A stretch of 34,346 nucleotides of DNA from Pseudobdellovibrio sp. (GTDB taxonomy: Bacteria; Bdellovibrionota; Bdellovibrionia; Bdellovibrionales; Bdellovibrionaceae), in NCBI GenBank assembly GCA_020696855.1, contig JAJFMT010000031.1:1-34346 (forward strand). Reading direction: 5' to 3'. The notes under the pieces were generated by a model, which was not told the origin of the DNA, did not search any database, and saw nothing but the letters and a program-made list of their open reading frames with translations. The position numbers were made by a program, and so were the translations under genes. Shown here piece after piece: positions 31,200 to 34,346 of this stretch (positions are counted from its first letter, which is position 1; each line of letters opens with the position of its first letter).

Positions 31200-31502
31200 T
31201 TACCGGTTCGGTCTAAAACCGGTTAGGCTTGTGCTACCGCGGTTTTCTTTTGGAGCCATCGGCTTAGCTATAGAAATTTTTAAGTTACGGCCAAATTGCT
31301 CGGTACCGTTTAATTTTTCGATTACAGTTTGCGCTTCCGCGTCTGAACTCATTTCAACAAAAGCAAAGCCTTTGCTGCGGCCGGATTCACGGTCAATGAC
31401 CAGTTTTGCTGATTCGACTTTGCCGTGAACAGAAAACATGGATTCAAGATTTTCTTCGCTGGTTGTAAATGCCAGATTGCCTACGTATATTTTTTTGCCC
31501 AT
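31200..31502 (-). CDS. RRM-domain RNA-binding protein
   Basis: 100 aa, a single RNA recognition motif. RNP2 is IYVGNL (5-10) and RNP1 is KGFAFVEM (44-51), with the aromatic residues that stack on RNA in place. A short tail rich in Arg, Ser and Asn follows. Bacterial RRM proteins of this size (Rbp-type) are common in cyanobacteria and several proteobacterial groups and bind single-stranded RNA. ATG at 31500-31502 has a strong AGGAGG about six bases upstream. The gene converges on the TgpA-like gene with 11 bases between stops, and its last codons contain a 7-bp inverted repeat (ACCGGTT/AACCGGT, 31202-31223). Confidence 0.92.
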   Translation of the reverse strand: MGKKIYVGNLAFTTSEENLESMFSVHGKVESAKLVIDRESGRSKGFAFVEMSSDAEAQTVIEKLNGTEQFGRNLKISIAKPMAPKENRGSTSLTGFRPNR

Positions 31503-31549
31503 TAAATCCTCCTGAGGATAATATTAAAGTGAGTTAGACATTCATTGAT

Positions 31550-32470
31550 TTATGAATGGTAGACTTTTTTACGCGATTTTTTCTCGATCTCGCGAAGTTC
31601 ATAGTCATAGTTTTCTGAATATTTTTTATTTATCCTTAAGGATTCGAAAGCTAAAACGAAATAGTCCCGCGCTTTAGCTTCTTGCTGCAGTCCTGAGTGC
31701 AGTTCAGCCAGCTCTAAATACACAAAACCGTTTCGTTCACAGGGGGCACCGCCGTCTGCAACGAGAATTTCTTGCTGAACATCGATGGCTTCAACGTTTT
31801 TCTTTAACGAGCGTAACACCCTCGCCTTTGACCATAGAATCGTTCTCAGCAAAGAACTATTCGCATCGCAGTTGCTTTCGCCCTTTGCAAAAAATTCTAA
31901 AGCGTTACCAAAATTATGCTTATCAAACTGATCCCATCCGACAGCTAATTGTAAATATGGCAGCCACTTCTTGGTCAGCGTATTCGTTGAATCTTCAGCT
32001 AACGTTAGCGCCAAATTAAGCCACTCCAGCCCTTGCTTTGCCGGCAATGTCATAGAAATCATGTAAACAGCATCAACCGAAAAAAAATCCAGTTTTTTAT
32101 TGTCCTTAGACATTTCCCAGGCGTTTCGAAAGGCTTCTAAGGCCCGTGCAGGGCTCTTCATAAATGTATGGTAACGGCCTTCTTCCAGCTTGTAGCGAAT
32201 TTGCAACTTGAGCTTATCCTCATCTTCAAATTTAGTTAGTAACTGATCAGCATAGGCCAAAAAATTCTTGGCTTCGCTTAGTTGGTTTTTCAAACAGCTT
32301 AAGCGCACAGCCTGTAATAATGCAGAAATGTTATCTACGCTTGCGGGAGTTTCTCCCATTGGTAAGCGGGATCTGATTATGCTTTCTGTTTCTAACATAC
32401 TCAGCGGGTTCCAAATACCGTCACAATCAGGGAAGCATCCTTCTATTTCAACTAAATTTCTTCTGCGCAT
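31550..32470 (-). CDS. TPR-like cytoplasmic protein
   Basis: 306 aa with no signal peptide or membrane segment. From about residue 45 on it is a run of paired helices of TPR type ('RYHTFMKSPARALEAFRNAW', 'DQFDKHNFGNALEFFAKGES', 'LELAELHSGLQQEAKARDYF'), suggesting a protein-binding scaffold. The N-terminus has two close cysteines (GCFPDCDG, near 12-16) and a Trp. ATG at 32468-32470 follows AGGA about six bases upstream. No enzymatic motif is seen. The gap of 47 bases to the RRM gene downstream on the same strand suggests possible co-transcription. Confidence 0.8.
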   Translation of the reverse strand: MRRRNLVEIEGCFPDCDGIWNPLSMLETESIIRSRLPMGETPASVDNISALLQAVRLSCLKNQLSEAKNFLAYADQLLTKFEDEDKLKLQIRYKLEEGRYHTFMKSPARALEAFRNAWEMSKDNKKLDFFSVDAVYMISMTLPAKQGLEWLNLALTLAEDSTNTLTKKWLPYLQLAVGWDQFDKHNFGNALEFFAKGESNCDANSSLLRTILWSKARVLRSLKKNVEAIDVQQEILVADGGAPCERNGFVYLELAELHSGLQQEAKARDYFVLAFESLRINKKYSENYDYELREIEKKSRKKVYHS

Positions 32471-32737
32471 TAAATCCTGCTCTCGTTCAAGTTATTTTTA
32501 AAAGCTAAATATTTAATGAGAGGGGAAGAATCTTAGTCCCGGCTAACAAGAGATATAGAGTTACCTCTAAGATATCACCGCCTATGAAGGAAACCTATGA
32601 ATAGTTGGATATAATTGGCAAATCGACTGTGTACGATATGAAAATTAAGTTATCTCACAAAAAGACCAGAATTTAGTTTAGCCGGCTAATAAAGTGTTTG
32701 TGCTAAGGTTTCCGCTACATTCGTGCAATAATCTTGT
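32471..32737. other. Divergent intergenic region with palindrome and candidate -10 box
   Basis: This 267-bp gap separates the TPR-like gene and the SDR gene. It contains TATAAT at 32610-32615 in plus orientation with no good -35 partner, a perfect 12-bp palindrome TTAGCCGGCTAA at 32678-32689, and the 8-mer CCTATGAA twice (32581 and 32594). The palindrome lies about 50 bases before the SDR start and is a reasonable operator candidate. No gene is supported here. Confidence 0.35.
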
Positions 32738-33667
32738 ATGACAGAAAATAGCATGCGCAAAGAAGCCAAAACCATTTTTAAACCGGTCGTTTTGGTCACA
32801 GGCTGCGCTTCCGGAATCGGTTTAGCTTTGGCCGAACTCTTATATAAGGATCTGCATTACCGTGTGGTTATTACTGCAAGGGCGGGATCAATCGCTGCTT
32901 TAAAAAACAAGTTTCCTGAAAATGAACGATTTATCATACGGCCCATGGACGTTACAAAAGCCGAAGACCGGCAGCAACTGATCAGTGAAATTAATTCTTT
33001 ATGGTCGGGAGTCAACGTTCTCATTAACAATGCCGGAATAAGCTACCGCGCTGTTGTTGAACACATGACAGCTGAAGAAGAACAAATGCAGTTTGCAACA
33101 AACTATTTCGGCCCGGTCAACCTTATCAGACAAGTGCTGCCACACATGCGTAAACTTGGTCGCGGAAAAATCATTAATGTGTCGTCGGTAAGCGGAATGT
33201 TGGCGATGCCAACTATGGGGTCTTACAGCGCTTCAAAATACGCATTAGACGGATTAAGTGAAGCTCTTTGGTATGAAGCAAAACCATTAGGAATCAATGT
33301 CTGCCTTGTGCAGCCGGGATTTATCAAATCAAAATCTTTTCTTAAGGTACGGTATTCAGGTCAATCGGGTCCCGAAAATGAAATGAACGGAACTTATGCG
33401 GATTACTATAAGTATATGACCCCGTTCATAGAAAAGTTCATGAGGCTCAGCTTTACAACCCCGAATCACGTTGCAAAAAAAATATTACGGATAATAAAGA
33501 AAAAAAATCCGCCGCTTTGGAACCCGGCAACCCTTGATGCCCTGCTGTTCTACTATTTAAGAAGATTCATACCGCGAAGACTATTATTGCAGTTATTATT
33601 TATCTCGCTGCCGAACATTCGTTTGTGGGCTTTGGCGTACACAAATTTGAAAAAACCGAAATCGTAG
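32738..33667 (+). CDS. Short-chain dehydrogenase/reductase
   Basis: 309 aa, a classical SDR. The cofactor motif is TGCASGIG (21-28), followed by NNAG (near 97), the catalytic Ser in 'INVSSVSGM' and YSASK (Tyr163, Lys167), then 'VQPGFIKSK'. NAD(P)-dependent oxidation or reduction is the family reaction; the substrate is unknown. The basic, hydrophobic C-terminus ('ALLFYYLRRFIPRRLLLQLL') suggests membrane association, as in SDRs acting on lipids or sterol-like substrates. ATG at 32738 lacks a ribosome binding site, and another ATG at 32753 is in frame. It stands alone in this window. Confidence 0.93.
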   Translation: MTENSMRKEAKTIFKPVVLVTGCASGIGLALAELLYKDLHYRVVITARAGSIAALKNKFPENERFIIRPMDVTKAEDRQQLISEINSLWSGVNVLINNAGISYRAVVEHMTAEEEQMQFATNYFGPVNLIRQVLPHMRKLGRGKIINVSSVSGMLAMPTMGSYSASKYALDGLSEALWYEAKPLGINVCLVQPGFIKSKSFLKVRYSGQSGPENEMNGTYADYYKYMTPFIEKFMRLSFTTPNHVAKKILRIIKKKNPPLWNPATLDALLFYYLRRFIPRRLLLQLLFISLPNIRLWALAYTNLKKPKS

Positions 33668-33911
33668 CTGCCAACCCTCTCATTTTTATGTATAAATTGC
33701 TGCTAAAAACCTGTTAATTTTCTGTCAAAATCACTATGAAAATACACACTTTTTAAAAATCCCGTCAAAGAATTCTCATTCTAATAAACGTCGAAATCAA
33801 AATTTAAATTATTTTAATAATTCACTCTTTATTTTAAAAATTTAACCGAAGAGTTCTGCAACAACTAACTAAAAGTCGAACTGCCAACTCACATTTTAGA
33901 AAGGAGGGCTG
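33668..33911. other. AT-rich intergenic region before the last lipoprotein
   Basis: 244 bp with long A/T runs, especially 33790-33850, and no open frame worth calling. No clear sigma-70 promoter pair or terminator hairpin was found. It ends in an unusually strong ribosome binding site, AAGGAGG, six bases or so before the ATG at 33912. Confidence 0.4.
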
Positions 33912-34346
33912 ATGAAAACTTTGATGAACGTAATTGCTTTAATAACTATTTTCTTTAGTTTTTCCTGCGCAAAACCTGAGGATCTGGCAGAAGAGATTCT
34001 TCCGGTTACCATCGAACCAAAACTCAGTAACGCCAAAGAAAGCAGTCAGATCAGTTTTTCGGTTGGTGGCGGCTTGGGTTTTTACAAGTATAAAATTATA
34101 AGTGGCTCTGCCAACATTTCTGAAGCCACAGGCACCCTTTCCGATTTACATGCGGGGCAAGTTGTAGTGCGGGTCTCTGACCTCATTGGTAATTATGATG
34201 ATGCTATTGTGAATGTCAGCCGTGATTTTTCTTTAAATACGACACGGGTTTATCTTTCTTATGGCGAGCAGTTTAATTTTCAGTTTTCCGGTGGCACTCC
34301 ACCGGTGGTCTTCAGCCGCTTGTCGGGTGACAGCTCTATTGATGCT
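33912..34346 (+). CDS. Lipoprotein with Ig-like/beta-sandwich repeats (partial, runs off the end)
   Basis: An open frame of 145 codons reaches the window end. ATG at 33912-33914 is preceded by a full AAGGAGG. The leader MKTLMNVIALITIFFSF... ends at Cys19 in SFSC, followed by AKPEDLAEE. After about residue 33, two similar repeats seem to begin: 'SQISFSVGGGLGFYKYKI' and 'EQFNFQFSGGTPPVVFSRL' share the pattern F-x-x-x-GG-x-x-(P/F)-x-x-(Y/F), with a middle 'LHAGQVVVRVSDLIGNYDD' like bacterial Ig-like domains. It is probably a long surface protein; only the beginning is seen. Confidence 0.8.
   Translation, partial: MKTLMNVIALITIFFSFSCAKPEDLAEEILPVTIEPKLSNAKESSQISFSVGGGLGFYKYKIISGSANISEATGTLSDLHAGQVVVRVSDLIGNYDDAIVNVSRDFSLNTTRVYLSYGEQFNFQFSGGTPPVVFSRLSGDSSIDA

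Noticed and set aside
1..34346. tRNA or rRNA genes, CRISPR arrays, insertion sequences or prophage genes
   Set aside because: None was recognisable by eye: no cloverleaf, no regularly spaced repeats, no transposase or integrase motifs.

Overview
The window looks like chromosomal DNA of a Bdellovibrionota-type bacterium (Bdellovibrio or a relative). Three things point there: a TIGR02147/DUF4423-type regulator, a family known mainly from Bdellovibrio and Fibrobacter; a very high share of exported proteins and lipoproteins, many with an odd aromatic lipobox such as FQNC; and moderate GC with Gram-negative envelope functions. This is inference from protein families; no rRNA or other taxonomic marker is present. 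I see no tRNA, CRISPR array, insertion sequence or prophage. Two genes run off the edges (left end to base 105; right end from 33912).

Layout. (1) 199-7420: a signalling and surface group with a CHASE2 class III nucleotide cyclase, an IPT/TIG beta-propeller lipoprotein, a GTGA-coupled FecR-domain protein plus lipoprotein, and a divergent TPR/beta-barrel protein that has no conventional start codon. A strong terminator (7434-7458) closes it. (2) 7471-12663: an unknown lipoprotein whose C-terminus appears frameshifted, a PqiA-like membrane protein, an exported protein, a glycine-zipper His-rich protein and a stand-alone IF-1 gene. (3) 21710 down to 12798, all on the minus strand: a tightly packed run of eight genes. 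It holds a hybrid histidine kinase/receiver, a c-type cytochrome fused to a predicted outer-membrane barrel, a small barrel-like protein, a CxxCH-containing DUF1588-like protein, a Tat-exported DUF1501 protein, an FQNC lipoprotein, a monoheme cytochrome c and a second FQNC lipoprotein. Most junctions overlap or abut. (4) 21794-26967: a MAPEG protein, exported proteins of unknown function, the TIGR02147 regulator, and an ABC-F ATPase coupled to a VF530-type DNA-binding protein. (5) 27108-31188: a MoxR - DUF58 - TgpA-like operon in which the last protein keeps the membrane and DUF4129-like parts but has no recognisable transglutaminase core. (6) 31200-34346: an RRM protein, a TPR-like protein, a short-chain dehydrogenase and the start of a lipoprotein.

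The most interesting signal outside genes is a 34-35 bp AT-rich element with three TTAA boxes. It occurs upstream of the TIGR02147 regulator and again upstream of two unrelated small secreted-protein genes, one of them also facing the MoxR operon. I propose it as the operator of that regulator. The second notable system is the run that links a hybrid kinase to cytochrome/barrel and DUF1501/DUF1588-type proteins. All functions below are read by eye from sequence motifs; no database search was run.
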